From NCBI RefSeq assembly GCF_001908235.1, contig NZ_LGHK01000013.1, positions 1-64,000 of the forward strand: DNA of 64,000 nucleotides. The letters run 5' to 3'. Below the pieces are notes generated by a model. That model had not been told where the DNA came from. It saw only the letters and a program-made list of their open reading frames with translations, and searched no databases. Positions 42,185 to 53,536 of this stretch are shown here, piece by piece. This DNA comes from Bradyrhizobium sp. NAS96.2 (lineage in GTDB: Bacteria; Pseudomonadota; Alphaproteobacteria; Rhizobiales; Xanthobacteraceae). How positions within the stretch are numbered: the first letter of the stretch is position 1; every line of letters begins with the position of its first letter. A program made the translations under genes and the position numbers.

Positions 42185-45100
42185 ATGGATCGCCTTGTCG
42201 CCATCGCAGTTCAGCGCCGCTATCTGATGGTTGGCGTCTTCGTGGCCGTGTTGATCGGCGGCCTGATCGCATTTGGGCAGCTCAACATCGAAGCCTATTC
42301 GGATCCAACACCGCCGATGGTCGATATCGTGACCCAGAGCTCGGGACTATCGGCGGAAGAGATCGAGCGCTACATCACGATTCCGATCGAGACCCAGGTA
42401 GCGGGCATAAAGAACGTGACCACGATCCGCACGATCTCGCTCTACGGTTTATCCGACGTCAAGCTGCAGTTCTCTTTCGCTTACACCTACGACGAAGCGC
42501 TGCAGCAGGTCTTGAATCGTCTGGCGCAGTTGGCGCCGCTGCCTGGCAACGTGCAGCCGCAGATCTCTCCCGCGAGCCCGATCGGCGAGATCTACCGCTA
42601 CCGTCTAGTCGGGCCGCCGAACTACAGCGTGCTCGACCTCAAGACTATCCAGGATTGGATTCTCCAGCGCCGTTTTCGCGCAGTGCCCGGCGTGATTGAC
42701 GTCACCGGCTGGGGCGGCAAGACCAAGACTTACGAGCTGCAGGTCGACTTCAACAAGCTGATCGCCAACGGGCTGACGCTGCCGCAGATGCTGCAGGCGG
42801 TCAGCAATTCCAACGTCAATGTCGGCGGCAACACCGTCAATATTGGCTCGCAGTCTGCCGTCGTGCGTGGCGTCGGCCTGATCCGCTCCATGGACGATCT
42901 CGCCAAGACCATGATTTCGCAGAGCGGCGGCAATCCGGTGCTGGTCAAGGATGTCGCGACAGTCACCGTCGGCGAGAAGCCTCGGCTCGGCATCGCCGGC
43001 CTCGATGAGAACGATGACATCGTTCAGGGCATTGTGTTGATGCGGCGTGGCGAGCAGACCACGCCGACCATCGAACGAGTCGAGCAGCTTGTTGCAAAAA
43101 TCAACAGCGCCAGTACCCTGCCGCCTGGCGTGCATATCGAGCGGATCTACGACCGGAAGGACCTGATCGACCTCACTACCTCGACGGTGCTGCACAACAT
43201 GGTAATCGGCATCCTCCTAATCGTGCTGTTGCAGTGGATCTTCTTGGGCGATTTGCGCAGCGCGCTGATCGTCGGTGCCACCATACCGTTCGCGCTGTTC
43301 TTTGCCGTAATCATCCTGGTGTTGCGCGGGGAATCTGCCAACCTTCTGTCGGTCGGAGCCATCGATTTCGGCTTGATCGTGGACGCCACCGTCATCATGG
43401 TTGAAGCGATCTTCCGGCGGCTGACGCAAACCACGACTCTCTCGGAGATCGAGGAAGGTTATATTTCGACCGACACGGCGATGGACATGAAACGTCATGC
43501 CGTCCTCAGCGCGGGCGCTGATGTATCCCGGTCGATCTTTTTTGCCGCGACTATCATCGTTGCGGCATTTTTGCCGCTGTTCACCTTGAGCGGCGTCGAG
43601 GGCAACATCTTCAGGGCCGATGGCGCGAACGTATGCCTATGCGCTGGTCGGCGGCCTGCTTGCGACCTTCACTGTGACGCCGGCGTTGAGCGCGATTATC
43701 CTGCCGCCTTACGTGCGCGAAACCGAAACGCCGCTGATGGCACTGTTGCATAGGCTCTACGTGCCCGTGCTGAACGGGGCCGTCGGCAACCGGAATCTGG
43801 TGATGATCGGCGCCATCGGCCTCGCCGCGATGACATTTGTCTTGGGTCGCACCCTGGGACTAGAATTCCTGCCCAAGCTCGAGGAGGGCAATCTCTGGAT
43901 TCGCGCGACGCTGCCGCCGACTATCTCGCTTGCGGAAGGCAACACCTATGTCAACGACATGCGGAAATTGATCCGCAGCCGCCCCGAGGTCGAAGCCGTA
44001 GTCTCGCAGCACGGCCGCCCCGACGATGGCACCGACGCGACAGGATTTTTCAACGCCGAATTCTTCGCGCCGCTGAAGCCGATGAGCGAATGGCCATCCA
44101 CCCGCGACAAGGAACAACTCACCGCCGAGCTACTCAATCAGTTGGACGACCGCTTTCCGGGCGTCGAGTTCAATTTCTCGCAATATCTCCAGGACAACGT
44201 GTCCGAAGCGGTGTCAGGCGTGAAGGGTGAGAACTCGATCAAGCTGTTCGGTAACGATCTCAAATCGCTGGCCGACACCGCGCAAAGGATCAAATCGGTG
44301 CTGGCGACCGTGCACGGCATCACCGATCTTGCGGTATTCACCTCGCTTGGGCAGCCTACCATCCAGATCGACATCGACCGCGCCAAGGCTGCGCGTTATG
44401 GGCTTGCCCCCGGCGATATTAACGCCACCATCAAGGTGGCGATCGGCGGTGATAGCGCCGGCGATCTCTACGAGCCGGGAAGTGACCGGCATTTTCCGAT
44501 CATCGTTCGGCTGGAGCCGGAATATCGCAAGAGTGCGGAGGCGATCCAGAACTTGAGGATCGGCGTCAACGGGCCGAACGGTATCACACAAATCCCGCTG
44601 AGCGAGGTCGCTTTTATTAACCTTATCTCCGGCGCGGCCTTCATCTACCGCGAGCAGCAAGAGCGCTATCTGCCGATCAAGTTCTCAGTGCGCGAACGCG
44701 ACCTTGGCGGCGTGATCCAAGAGGCACAGCAGAAGATCGCTGCCCAGGTCCAGCTTCCGCCCGGCTCGCGGCTCGAATGGGTGGGCGAATACGGCAACCT
44801 GCAGGACGCGATCAAGCGGCTGTCGATTGTGGTGCCGATCAGCCTCGCGCTGATCGCCATCCTACTCTGGTTCAATTTCGGTTCGATTATCGAGATTCTG
44901 CTCGCCATGAGCGTGATCCCGATGGCGATCTTCGGCGGCGTACTCGGGCTTTTCCTCACGGGCATACCGTTCAGCGTGTCGGCAGCCATCGGCTTCGTGG
45001 CGCTGTTCGGCATCGCGGTCATGGACGGCATCATCATCCTCTCCCAGTTCAATCAGCTCATCGAGGAAGGCTTCGACCGGATCGGTGCAGTGATCCGCAC

Positions 45101-45305
45101 TGGCGAGCTACAGCTGCGGCCGGTGCTGATGACCTGCGTGGTCGCCGGCGTCGGGCTGCTGCCAGCGGCGCTGTCGCAGGGCATCGGCTCGCAGGTGCAA
45201 AAGCCGCTCGCGGTGGTCGTCGTTACGGGCATGATGCTGGCGCCGTTCGTGATTCTCGTGACGCTGCCGGTCCTGATCTCGTTCTTCTCGCGCCGGGCGC
45301 GGTAG
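42185..45305 (+). pseudogene. HME-RND efflux pump (CzcA-like), single-base frameshift
   Basis: Together the two frames encode a full-length CzcA-type inner-membrane pump of about 1040 residues. The first frame (from 42185) has helix 1, the porter domain and DFGLIVDATVIMVE, the heavy-metal RND signature in helix 4. After GNIF at about 43612 an extra A at 43613 throws the frame. The expected continuation GPMARTYAYALVGGLLA follows in the frame that closes at 45305. Removing one base restores the gene, so this is either recent inactivation or a sequencing error. No adaptor or outer-membrane gene accompanies it. Confidence 0.82.
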
Positions 45306-45319
45306 AAACGCGTTGAGCC

Positions 45320-45565
45320 GCCCTGCGCCGTTCGAGCCAATCGTCAAGTGGCAGCAGCGTATGTCGCCGGAAAGCGACGATGATCGCCTGCTCCTCGATG
45401 GAAAGAACCGTCGACTTGGCCTCCTTGGGGCCTGTCGAACGATCGGCGACGGTCTCGCGCTGCTTCCTGGTTGATCCCGTAGCGCTTAGCGAGTGCTCTC
45501 AGGCTCTCTTGACTATTTTGTATTGCTCGACGGACTGCCTCCGTCGTGGTGGCGCTGCCGTGTGT
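45320..45565 (-). mobile_element. IS481-family transposase N-terminal remnant
   Basis: On the minus strand the translation HGSATTTEAVRRAIQNSQES then LRALAKRYGIN matches the helix-turn-helix start of IS481-type transposases common in Bradyrhizobium. After a small deletion and frameshift near 45455 it continues with GPKEAKSTVLSIEEQAIIVA and FRRHTLLPLDD. The catalytic DDE domain is absent. The first codon is lost. Confidence 0.72.
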
Positions 45566-45587
45566 TCGGCTCTAACCCAAGAAGCGG

Positions 45588-46225
45588 TCAGTAGTCCCAA
45601 AAGGCCGGTACCCAACGAAAGGCGTCGCCGGCGACCGCCACCCGGCCGATGGACGGGAACGGCATATGAAGCCACCAGCAGTTCGCCGGTCGCAGCGAGC
45701 TCCCGCAAAAGTCGGACCCGAACGCGGGCCGCCTCCTCAGGGTCGTGTTCGAAGCCGTTGTGCCAGTCGGGGTGGTCGAACCCGACCGGGAACACGGCGC
45801 CGCCGGCGAACGCCAACCGGTCGCCGCCGGACGCCAGGCGGACCACGCTGTGCCCGGGGATGTGACCGCCGGTGCAACGGACGACCGCCCCCGGCGCCAA
45901 CCTCGTACTCCTCCTCGAACGGCCGCAGCTGGCTGTGGTACTCATTCAAGAACCGCCCGGCGGCCGACCGAAGCACGTCCGGCAGACGGCATGGAGGTGT
46001 GGGAGAAATCGGGCGACCTCCAGAGCTTGACCTCGGCGGCCGCCACGTGGACCCGCAGATCCGGACGCAACCTGTTCTTCACCCCGTCGACGAGCAGCCC
46101 GCCAACGTGGTCCATGTGCATGTGCGTATGCTTGGGCGAAACCTCAAGCTCCCTAGCTTCCTCGAGGCGCGACGTAGAGAAATCGAGAGTGTTCTCTCCT
46201 TTGTCAACGAGTAGCGCGATGACGA
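45588..46225 (-). pseudogene. MBL-fold metallohydrolase pseudogene
   Basis: Minus-strand pieces of one gene lie in three frames. They are THMHMDHVGGLLVDGVKNRL (metal motif HxHxDH), then AAGRFLNEYHSQLRPFEEEY, then GGHIPGHSVVRLASGGDRLA through FDHPDWHNGFEHDPEEAARV. The last part, MPFPSIGRVAVAGDAFRWVP, ends at 45588. At least three frameshifts (near 45990, 45895 and 45670) separate them. The parent family is the exported or cytosolic MBL hydrolases of about 280-330 residues. Confidence 0.75.
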
Positions 46226-47007
46226 AAGAGGGCTGGCCAGAATGACCGCCACTGGCGCAAAGCGGACGACTATTGATTAGCCTCGATCTTCTTGGCTTGA
46301 GTGAGAGTTTAAGCTTTTCAATTAGCTAGAAGGTGGCGTGTGCACGACGTGTGCACCGCGAGATCAAGAAAAATCTACATTCGGGAAGTGAGAAGCGAGT
46401 CCTCGGCGTATTTTTCAGCGCGCCGCTGCGACCGCTGGGCACACCTTGCGCGAACTCGGCGCGGCTAAATGCGGCCAACAAGCGGGACCGCAGGTCTGCG
46501 TGAGAGAGAGGGCCCGGCTGGCGTCCGGCCTGGCGCATCTGAGCGCGCGCCGATGATAAGGACGCCGAGTCGAAAAGCTGTCCATGCTGCCCCTACTGAT
46601 CAGGCCCAGCCCGCTGAACGCATGTGGACCGCTGATCAAGTGGACAGATGCTGAAAGTGCGTTGACCATTCCAGCCTTTCCTACGCACACCGCTGCCGGG
46701 TCGCGACCACCGCGTGCACCCCACCTGAAGCAACACCTTACCTAGCTCACGGACCATCGGATCATCACGTCGGATGGAATAAAGTTGAGTCGCTATTCAT
46801 TCGAACGCCCGTGCCGATTACCGACCAAAAAGAGATGGTTATGGCGTTGCTCCGCGTCGTGAGAGCCAGCGAGATCGAAAAGCAAGAACCGTCCAACTAG
46901 GCTTGTCCAGGCATGTCGCAGGAGCAGATACAGCACGTACCTGTGGCGATAACTGTGGCAAGCCCCTTTGGCTTCCGGCGGTAGGGGCCTCCAGCCGCTG
47001 ATCTCAT
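46226..47007. other. degenerate intergenic region
   Basis: About 780 bp with no intact gene. It contains one copy of a roughly 75-bp repeat (46300-46375) that recurs near 55230-55305, and a short frame ending EKQEPSN at 46900 that may be the tail of a lost gene. It leads into the first tRNA-derived repeat. Confidence 0.45.
46300..46375. repeat. dispersed repeat, copy A
   Basis: This segment, with the core GCGTGTGCACGACGTGTGCA at 46336-46355, aligns over about 75 bp at roughly 70 percent identity (estimated by eye) with 55230-55305. Both lie near a tRNA-Met 3' fragment. It may be old element-end sequence. Confidence 0.5.
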
Positions 47008-47055
47008 TGGTGGGCCCGGCAGGACTCGAACCTGCAACCAGACCGTTGCGAGCGG
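47008..47055 (-). repeat. tRNA-Met 3' fragment, putative att site (copy A)
   Basis: On the minus strand this 48-mer ends in GGGCCCACCA, has a perfect T-arm (GCAGG TTCGAGT CCTGC) and the 3' half of an anticodon arm (CCG CTCGCAA CGG). It matches 55097-55144 at 44 of 48 positions. The 5' half of a tRNA (acceptor strand, D arm) is absent, so it is not a functional gene. Integrases commonly target the 3' end of tRNA genes, leaving exactly this kind of fragment. Confidence 0.75.
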
Positions 47056-47277
47056 GAAATTAAGGATTACTACCAAGGACTTGCAGCACTTTCGATAGTA
47101 GTCGATTGCGTTCGCTGCACCTCGGCGAGGCCATCTGGTGCGAGAAAGGTGCGGCGCGCCTACTCGTAATGTTTTGACCCAACCACCGAGTGGGAAGCTG
47201 CCCGGGGGCATTCAAAATGGCCGCTGAAGGGAGTATAAGCGGGGTTTCACACGCACGAACGATGGTGGGAGGCGCGC

Positions 47278-47745
47278 ATGCCCACGTCGGTTTCGCTCGA
47301 TGTAAATGGCCGCGTGGTCACGATCGAAATCGGTGACCCGGGCATGCCGCTTCTTTATGCCTTGCGAGATAATCTTCAATTGAAGGGACCGCGCTTCGGC
47401 TGCGGGTTGGGCCAGTGCGGCACCTGTGCCGTGCTGCTCGATGATGAGCCCGTGCTTTCGTGCGAAGTTCCGCTTAGCAAGGCAGCAAATAAGAAGGTGG
47501 TGACGCTCGAGGGACTTGGCAGTCCCGAGAAGCCGTCGCCGGTTCAACAAGCCTTTATCGACGAACAGGCAGCACAGTGCGGCTACTGCCTTAACGGCAT
47601 GATCATACACGCGACGGCACTCCTCGCGAAAACCAAGGACCCGACCGTACCTCAGATCAAGAAGGCACTCGCCGATGATCTTTGCCGTTGCGGCACGCAC
47701 CTTCGCATCGTTCGGGCGGTGCAGCGGGCGGCGCGGAGGGCGTGA
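47278..47745 (+). CDS. molybdenum hydroxylase small subunit, two [2Fe-2S] clusters
   Basis: The 155-residue protein is the iron-sulfur subunit of a xanthine-oxidase-family enzyme (IorA/CoxS-like). Ferredoxin-type cysteines are in CGLGQCGTCAVLLDDEPVLSC, read in two parts near residues 42-62, and the helical-domain cluster in QCGYCLNGM and CRCGTHLR. It passes electrons from the molybdenum cofactor to an acceptor. The ATG at 47278 follows GGGAGGCGCGC. It is 16 bp before the large subunit, with no separate FAD subunit, as in isoquinoline and nicotinate-type two-subunit enzymes. Confidence 0.88.
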   Translation: MPTSVSLDVNGRVVTIEIGDPGMPLLYALRDNLQLKGPRFGCGLGQCGTCAVLLDDEPVLSCEVPLSKAANKKVVTLEGLGSPEKPSPVQQAFIDEQAAQCGYCLNGMIIHATALLAKTKDPTVPQIKKALADDLCRCGTHLRIVRAVQRAARRA

Positions 47746-47761
47746 GACAAAGGAGACTGAG

Positions 47762-50011
47762 ATGTTGGATTTGGTCTCCACTCGTCGCGACGTGTTGAAG
47801 ACGGGCGGCGCGCTGCTCGTCGCCTTCACGTTTGCGGACACCGCGCTCCCTGCTTTGGCCGAGAGCGGTCCCCGAAGGAAGACTGTCGAGTCCGACGAAA
47901 TCGACGGATTTCTGTCCATTGATGCCGACGGACGGGTCACTGTCTATTCCGGCAAGGTGGACCTTGGTACCGGATTACGCACTGCATTAACGCAGATCGC
48001 AGCCGAAGAGCTCGATGTGTCACTCGATCGAGTGGGGCTAATCCAGGGTGACACCGAACTAACGCCCGACCAGGGCCCCACCTGGGCCAGCCTCTCGATG
48101 CAGATCTGCGGGATGCGGATTCGTCAGGCTGCGGCGACGGCGCGCAAAGCGCTTGTTGAAATGGCCGCTGCGCGGCTTGGCGTGCCGGCAACCGAACTGC
48201 GGATCGAGGATGGTACAATCAAGGGCGACGACAAGAGCATTTCATTTGCCAAGCTTGTCGGCGGCGGCACTTTTTCGCTGAAGGTCGACAACGACGCGCC
48301 AGTAAAACATCCGGCATCGTATACGATTGTAGGCAAGTCTGTGCTACGTCTCGACATTCCGTCAAAGGTGACGGGACGCTTCACGTACATGCAGGATTTC
48401 CGTATCGACGGAATGCTGCACGGCCGCGTGGTCCGTCCGCTGGCAATTGGTGCTCACCTGGAGAATGTCGACGCAACCTCGGTGAACGACATTCCGGGTC
48501 TCATCAAGGTCGTGCGCGAAGGCAATTTCCTTGGCGTCGTTGCATCAACTGAGTGGGCCGCCATCCAGGCTACGCGCAAGCTGAAGGCGACCTGGTCGCA
48601 TTGGGAGGGGCTGCCCGAGCAAGCGAGCCTCTGGGACTACGTTCGCGCCACCAAGATCAATAGCGATAAGGTCATGGCCAATGTCGGTGATAGCGCCAAG
48701 GCGCTGCTCGATGCACCAAAGCATATTTCAGCAACGTACGATTTCGCGATCCACACTCATGGCTCGATCGGCCCATCTTGCGCAGTGGTCGAGATCGACG
48801 AGGGTAAGATCACGTGCTGGAGCGCCTCTCAGGCGACGCACAGGCTGAGACGACAGCTTGCGGCGATGATGGGTGTGCCGCTGGACAATGTGCGCTGCCT
48901 CTATATCGAAGGTTCGGGGTGTTACGGCCGCAACGGGCACGAAGATGCGGCCGGCGATGCCGCGCTCCTCTCGCGCGCGGTGGGTGGGCAGCCCGTGCGC
49001 GTCCAGTGGATGCGTGCCGACGAGCATGGCTGGGATCCAAAAGGTCCCCCGACACTGATCGACCTCCGCGCTGGAGTGAATGAAACAAGCGAGATTATCG
49101 CCTGGGAGTCGGAGTTTTTTATCCCCGGGGACGGGCTCGCCCCGGTGCCACTCATCGCCGCCACCCTCGCGGCCGTGCCGCCCACCCCGATCATGGAGCC
49201 GTATCGCTTCGGCAACGCCGATGTTATGTCCGCCAATTCGGCGATCCCCTACACATTCCCGAACATCAGGACCGTGGCGCATCTCCTCGCCGAGACGCCA
49301 TTCCGCTGGTCCTGGGTCCGGTCGCCGGGGCGCCTCCAAAATGCTTTCGCCAACGAATGCTTCGTCGATGAGCTGGCTGCTTTCGTCGGTGTCGACCCAC
49401 TCGAATTTCGTCTCAGCCATCTCAATGACCCGCGCGGTGCCGAGCTTCTGCAGCGTCTGGCCGCTCTCGCCAAATGGAGGAAGCGGCTCTCGCCACGGAG
49501 AGACCCCCAGGACGATGTCGTCACTGGACGAGGCATGAGCTATGCCAAAGACTTCCCATCGCCTACCTATGTCGGTGCAGTGGCCGACATCGAGGTCGAC
49601 CGGAGAAGTGGGGAAATCCGCGTACAACGCTTTTTTGTCGTGCATGATTGCGGGCAGGTCATAAACCCGGACGGTGTCAGGAACCAGATCGAGGGAAACG
49701 TCATCCAAACCCTCAGCCGCACCTTAAAGGAAGAGCTTCTCTTCGATCGTTCGGCCGTGACAAGCCTCCACTGGGCCACCTATCCGATACTGACATTTCC
49801 CGACGTACCCGACGTCGTCATCGAACTTCTCGACCGTCCGGCCGAGAAGCCTTCGGGCGCAGGCGAGGCGGCAGCCGCGGTCGTGCCGGCCGTGATCTCC
49901 AACGCGGTGTTCGACGCTCTTGGCGTGCGGTTGCGCTCGGTGCCGCTTACCCCGGCGAAGGTCCTGGCTGCAATCGAGCGGTACGGGCAGCGCCCCTCCC
50001 GGGAGTTGTGA
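47762..50011 (+). CDS. molybdopterin-binding large subunit of a two-subunit dehydrogenase (IorB-like)
   Basis: 749 residues with a twin-arginine leader (TRRDVLKTGGALLVAFTF), so it is periplasmic and probably exported together with the small subunit. Cofactor segments include GKVDLGTGLRTALTQIAAEE, GSGCYGRNGHEDAAGDAALL and the C-terminal PSGAGEAAAAVVPAV, whose Glu aligns with the catalytic base. The family oxidises aldehydes or N-heterocycles and hands electrons to cytochromes. The neighbouring heme protein (50021) is a candidate partner. Substrate unknown. Confidence 0.85.
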   Translation: MLDLVSTRRDVLKTGGALLVAFTFADTALPALAESGPRRKTVESDEIDGFLSIDADGRVTVYSGKVDLGTGLRTALTQIAAEELDVSLDRVGLIQGDTELTPDQGPTWASLSMQICGMRIRQAAATARKALVEMAAARLGVPATELRIEDGTIKGDDKSISFAKLVGGGTFSLKVDNDAPVKHPASYTIVGKSVLRLDIPSKVTGRFTYMQDFRIDGMLHGRVVRPLAIGAHLENVDATSVNDIPGLIKVVREGNFLGVVASTEWAAIQATRKLKATWSHWEGLPEQASLWDYVRATKINSDKVMANVGDSAKALLDAPKHISATYDFAIHTHGSIGPSCAVVEIDEGKITCWSASQATHRLRRQLAAMMGVPLDNVRCLYIEGSGCYGRNGHEDAAGDAALLSRAVGGQPVRVQWMRADEHGWDPKGPPTLIDLRAGVNETSEIIAWESEFFIPGDGLAPVPLIAATLAAVPPTPIMEPYRFGNADVMSANSAIPYTFPNIRTVAHLLAETPFRWSWVRSPGRLQNAFANECFVDELAAFVGVDPLEFRLSHLNDPRGAELLQRLAALAKWRKRLSPRRDPQDDVVTGRGMSYAKDFPSPTYVGAVADIEVDRRSGEIRVQRFFVVHDCGQVINPDGVRNQIEGNVIQTLSRTLKEELLFDRSAVTSLHWATYPILTFPDVPDVVIELLDRPAEKPSGAGEAAAAVVPAVISNAVFDALGVRLRSVPLTPAKVLAAIERYGQRPSREL

Positions 50012-50020
50012 GATGAGGCG

Positions 50021-50794
50021 ATGACCCGGTCGAGACATTCGCGGATGATGGCGGCGATGGCCGTTCTGCTGCTGGGCACAATCCCGCCATGGGTGATTTG
50101 CGCTACCTCGGCCAGCGAAGATGCGAGCGAGGACCGATTGATCGGCAAGAGCCTCGCAGACTTGCTGCTCGCCGGCGAAGCCGTCGTCTCCCGCTCCCAG
50201 GAGCGGATTGATGATCCAAAGCTTGGCGACAAGGGACTCAGCGGCAAGGCGTTGATCGAACAGGCTCGCGACATCTATCGCACAACTACCGGCATCGATC
50301 CGCTCTCAGTCGATCCCGCCTCCCGACAAGGCCGATTGCTGCGCGTCCAAATGGACGCGATCGTCGAGGTGATGGATGCAAATCAGGCGACGATCAATGC
50401 CAAGGGAACGGGATTCAAGGGGTTCATCCCGGCGGTGTTCGCACGGCTGGTCAACGAAGCCTTTGCCCGCAGGGCAAAGGGCGAGGCCGAAGTGAAGGTC
50501 ACGGGACCGCCCGATCGTATCCGCAACCGAAAGGCACGTCCGGACGCGTGGGAGACCGACGTCATCAAATCAAGACTTCTCGCGCCGGATTGGCCGCGGG
50601 GCCATGCATATTCCGCTGCGGTCGAAACCGGTGGGCGTCCGGCATTTCGGGTCATGGTGCCGCAGTATTACGACAAAACCTGCCTGGCTTGTCACGGCAT
50701 GCCAAAGGGCGAAGTCGACATCACCGGTTATCCGAAGGAAGGCGCGAAATTGGATGAGCTGGGCGGCGTGATCAGCATCATCCTCTATCGATAG
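50021..50794 (+). CDS. Tll0287-like (DUF3365) periplasmic heme protein
   Basis: 257 residues with a Sec signal (residues 8-31) and a DUF3365 domain, known from Tll0287 as a heme-binding sensory fold. A CLACHG motif (CxxCH) near residue 224 is a covalent heme c site. It starts 10 bp after the molybdenum enzyme and ends 25 bp before the hybrid kinase. It could take electrons from the enzyme, report redox state to the kinase, or both. That coupling is inferred from gene order. Confidence 0.8.
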   Translation: MTRSRHSRMMAAMAVLLLGTIPPWVICATSASEDASEDRLIGKSLADLLLAGEAVVSRSQERIDDPKLGDKGLSGKALIEQARDIYRTTTGIDPLSVDPASRQGRLLRVQMDAIVEVMDANQATINAKGTGFKGFIPAVFARLVNEAFARRAKGEAEVKVTGPPDRIRNRKARPDAWETDVIKSRLLAPDWPRGHAYSAAVETGGRPAFRVMVPQYYDKTCLACHGMPKGEVDITGYPKEGAKLDELGGVISIILYR

Positions 50795-50818
50795 TTCAGA
50801 ATCGAGGGGCTCGCGACG

Positions 50819-53536
50819 ATGGCGCGGCTGAATATCCGAACCCGGGTGATTCTTTTGTCGGGCGCGCTGCTCATCGTCATCCTGGGGACGAGCATCTATC
50901 TTACGCGCAAGCTCGCAAACAGCTCGGCAACGGTCGGCGAAGTCGCCGATCTGATCGACGTTATTGAAGCGGCGAACGGTGCACGCATCGCGTTCGGAGA
51001 ACTACGGTATTGGATGACGGACCTTGCCGTCAGCATGCTGACGCTCTCAGAAAAGAACGCAGCGGAAGCTCAGAGCCGGATGGAGCATCTGCTCGATAGG
51101 GTTGCGGCACGGAAGCCGGGTCGCATCGCTTCCGTCCGTGCGGAGCTGGCTCAGTTTCAGAAATTCGCCGCCGCGGCCGTTGACGAGTACACGGCCGATC
51201 GCCGCGTGATGGGCAACTCCCTCTTGGCGCAGGCGCGACAACACAGCAACGTGGTCGACGAGCTCCTAGGATCGATCGAAACCGAATTTACCAACGAGGT
51301 GGCCGCCGACCGCGATCGCGAGGTCGCGGAGGTCGTTGCCGCGACCCGGATCACGCAAGCGATCGCGGTGGCGGTCGTCGTCGCGGCCGCGCTGCTGACC
51401 TTCTTCCTGCTGCGCTCGATCACGCTGCCGCTCCGGCGCCTTGTGGTGGCAATCGACGGCCTTAACGCCGGTAACGTGGCAGTGCCGATTCCCGCTGCGG
51501 GCCGTGACGAGATCGGCGCGATGGCCCGGACGCTCGCAATATTCCGCGATACGCTCACGGAGCGGAACCGGCTCACTGCCGAGCGCGAGCACGAGCGCAA
51601 GACGCTTGCGGCAGCAATTGCAACCATCTCCGATGGATTCGTGCTCTATGACGCCGACGATCGCATCGTTGCCTGCAACGAACGCGTGCGCGAGATCTAT
51701 CCTCAGCGAGCCGACCTCTTCAGGCCCGGCACAAGCTTTCGCGAAATCCTCGAGACGGCGATTACACGCTCCGTGGCCGATTTGAGTGGCCGAACCCCGG
51801 AGCAGTGGATCGAGGAACGCGAGAGGCAGCATTCCGAGTCCTTTAGCGTGGCCGAGCTGTCCTACCTTAATGACCTCTGGGTGCGGGTGACCCAGCGCAG
51901 GACCCATGATGGCGGCACGGTGGTGGTCTACACCGACATCACCGAGCTGAAGCGACGACAGATCGAGTTGGAGCGGGCGCGCGAGGAGGCCGAGGCAGCA
52001 AACCGGACGAAGAGCCAGTTCCTGGCAAATATGAGCCACGAACTGCGGACGCCGCTCAACGCAATCATCGGACTGGCCGAGATGCTCCACGAGGAGGCGC
52101 AGGAGGAGCCCGATAATGCGTTTCTCGAGCCCGTCGGGCGCATCGTCCAGGCCGGCAAGCATCTTCTCATGCTGATCAACGATATTCTGGATTTGTCCAA
52201 GATCGAAGCGGGGAAGCTCGATCTGTACCCGGAGGAGTTCGATGTTGTTGCGCTCCTCGGCGAGGTTGCAAGGACGAGCCTGTCGATTGCATGCAAGAAC
52301 CGCAACCGTCTCATCGTCGACTGTCCTGCGGGTATCGGCGTGATGCGGGCAGACCAGACCCGGGTCCGTCAGGTCCTTCTGAATTTGCTCGGCAATGCGT
52401 GCAAGTTCACGGAGGATGGCGAGATACGTCTGGCAGCCGCGCGTGAAGCCGACGAGCCGGCCGGATGGTTGGTTTTCGCCGTGTCCGACACCGGCATCGG
52501 GATGACGGCGGACCAGCTTGGACGCCTCTTTCAGGAGTTCTCTCAAGCTGACAGCTCGACGACCCGCAAGTACGGCGGCTCGGGGCTTGGTCTGGCGATC
52601 AGCCAGCGCCTATGTCGCGCCATGGGTGGAGAGATCACCGTTGCGAGCACGTCCGGTCGCGGAGCCGTGTTCACCGTTCGCTTGCCCGATCAGGCCGTCG
52701 ATGCCGGAGCACAACGCGCCGAGATGCCTCGGGTCGCGCAGTGCCCGCCGAGCCGGGCGACGGACGCGGTCGCGCGTGTGCTCGTCATCGACGACGATCC
52801 TGATGCCCTGGATGTCATGCGCCGCTTCCTCGGCAAGGAGGGCTTTGACGTCCTGACCGCGCGAGGGGGACAAGAGGGGCTCAAGCTCGCGCGAGAGCTT
52901 CGTCCCTCGCTGATCACGCTTGATGTGTTGATGCCTGAGCTCGACGGCTGGCACGTCCTCAAGGAATTGAAATCTATACCGGAGCTGGCTCCGATCCCCG
53001 TGATCATGCTGACCATCGTCGATGAGCGCAGCAAAGGTTATGCGCTGGGCGCCGGCGAGTACATCACCAAGCCGATCGATTGGACACGGCTCCGTGCCGT
53101 TCTGCACCGTTTGAGCGGAGGTCCATCGAGAAAGGATATCCTTCTCATCGAGAACGAAGCGCAGACACGGCGACTGCTGGCGTCGAAACTTGCAGCTGAG
53201 GGGTGGCGGATCGTTGACGCCGAGAACGGTCGCGAGGGCTTCAAGCGACTGTCTCAACACAGACCGAGCCTGATCCTGCTGGACCTCATGATGCCGGAAA
53301 TGGACGGGTTCGAGTTCCTCGAGGCCCTTCGCGGTGACGCGACCTTTGAGGATATTCCAGTCGTCGTGATGGCGGCCACCGACTTGAGCGAAGCAGATCG
53401 GCAGCGGCTCAACAGGGGAATTATCGAGTTCGTCTCAAAGGCGGGCTGCACGCGCGATGAGTTGCTGACGAGGATTCGCGACTTCCTCAAGCACAAGCTT
53501 CCTGAACTGCATCGGCGAGCCGAGAGTCATGGTTAG
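50819..53536 (+). CDS. hybrid sensor histidine kinase (TM-HAMP-PAS-HisKA-HATPase-REC-REC)
   Basis: 905 residues. Helices at about 9-28 and 184-203 flank a periplasmic helical sensor region, followed by HAMP, a PAS domain ([20 protein letters not shown]), and HisKA with His407 in [13 protein letters not shown]. The ATPase boxes are [20 protein letters not shown] and GGSGLGLAI. Two receiver domains follow, with Asp in [11 protein letters not shown] and [11 protein letters not shown]. The gene overlaps the next ORF by 8 bp. It probably phosphorylates the two downstream regulators. The signal may come from the adjacent heme protein. Confidence 0.88.
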   Translation: MARLNIRTRVILLSGALLIVILGTSIYLTRKLANSSATVGEVADLIDVIEAANGARIAFGELRYWMTDLAVSMLTLSEKNAAEAQSRMEHLLDRVAARKPGRIASVRAELAQFQKFAAAAVDEYTADRRVMGNSLLAQARQHSNVVDELLGSIETEFTNEVAADRDREVAEVVAATRITQAIAVAVVVAAALLTFFLLRSITLPLRRLVVAIDGLNAGNVAVPIPAAGRDEIGAMARTLAIFRDTLTERNRLTAEREHERKTLAAAIATISDGFVLYDADDRIVACNERVREIYPQRADLFRPGTSFREILETAITRSVADLSGRTPEQWIEERERQHSESFSVAELSYLNDLWVRVTQRRTHDGGTVVVYTDITELKRRQIELERAREEAEAANRTKSQFLANMSHELRTPLNAIIGLAEMLHEEAQEEPDNAFLEPVGRIVQAGKHLLMLINDILDLSKIEAGKLDLYPEEFDVVALLGEVARTSLSIACKNRNRLIVDCPAGIGVMRADQTRVRQVLLNLLGNACKFTEDGEIRLAAAREADEPAGWLVFAVSDTGIGMTADQLGRLFQEFSQADSSTTRKYGGSGLGLAISQRLCRAMGGEITVASTSGRGAVFTVRLPDQAVDAGAQRAEMPRVAQCPPSRATDAVARVLVIDDDPDALDVMRRFLGKEGFDVLTARGGQEGLKLARELRPSLITLDVLMPELDGWHVLKELKSIPELAPIPVIMLTIVDERSKGYALGAGEYITKPIDWTRLRAVLHRLSGGPSRKDILLIENEAQTRRLLASKLAAEGWRIVDAENGREGFKRLSQHRPSLILLDLMMPEMDGFEFLEALRGDATFEDIPVVVMAATDLSEADRQRLNRGIIEFVSKAGCTRDELLTRIRDFLKHKLPELHRRAESHG

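Noticed and set aside
47008..47055. Complete tRNA gene
   Set aside because: Only the 3' half is present; the sequence beyond the anticodon arm gives no D arm or acceptor 5' strand, and the anticodon position is altered to CGC.
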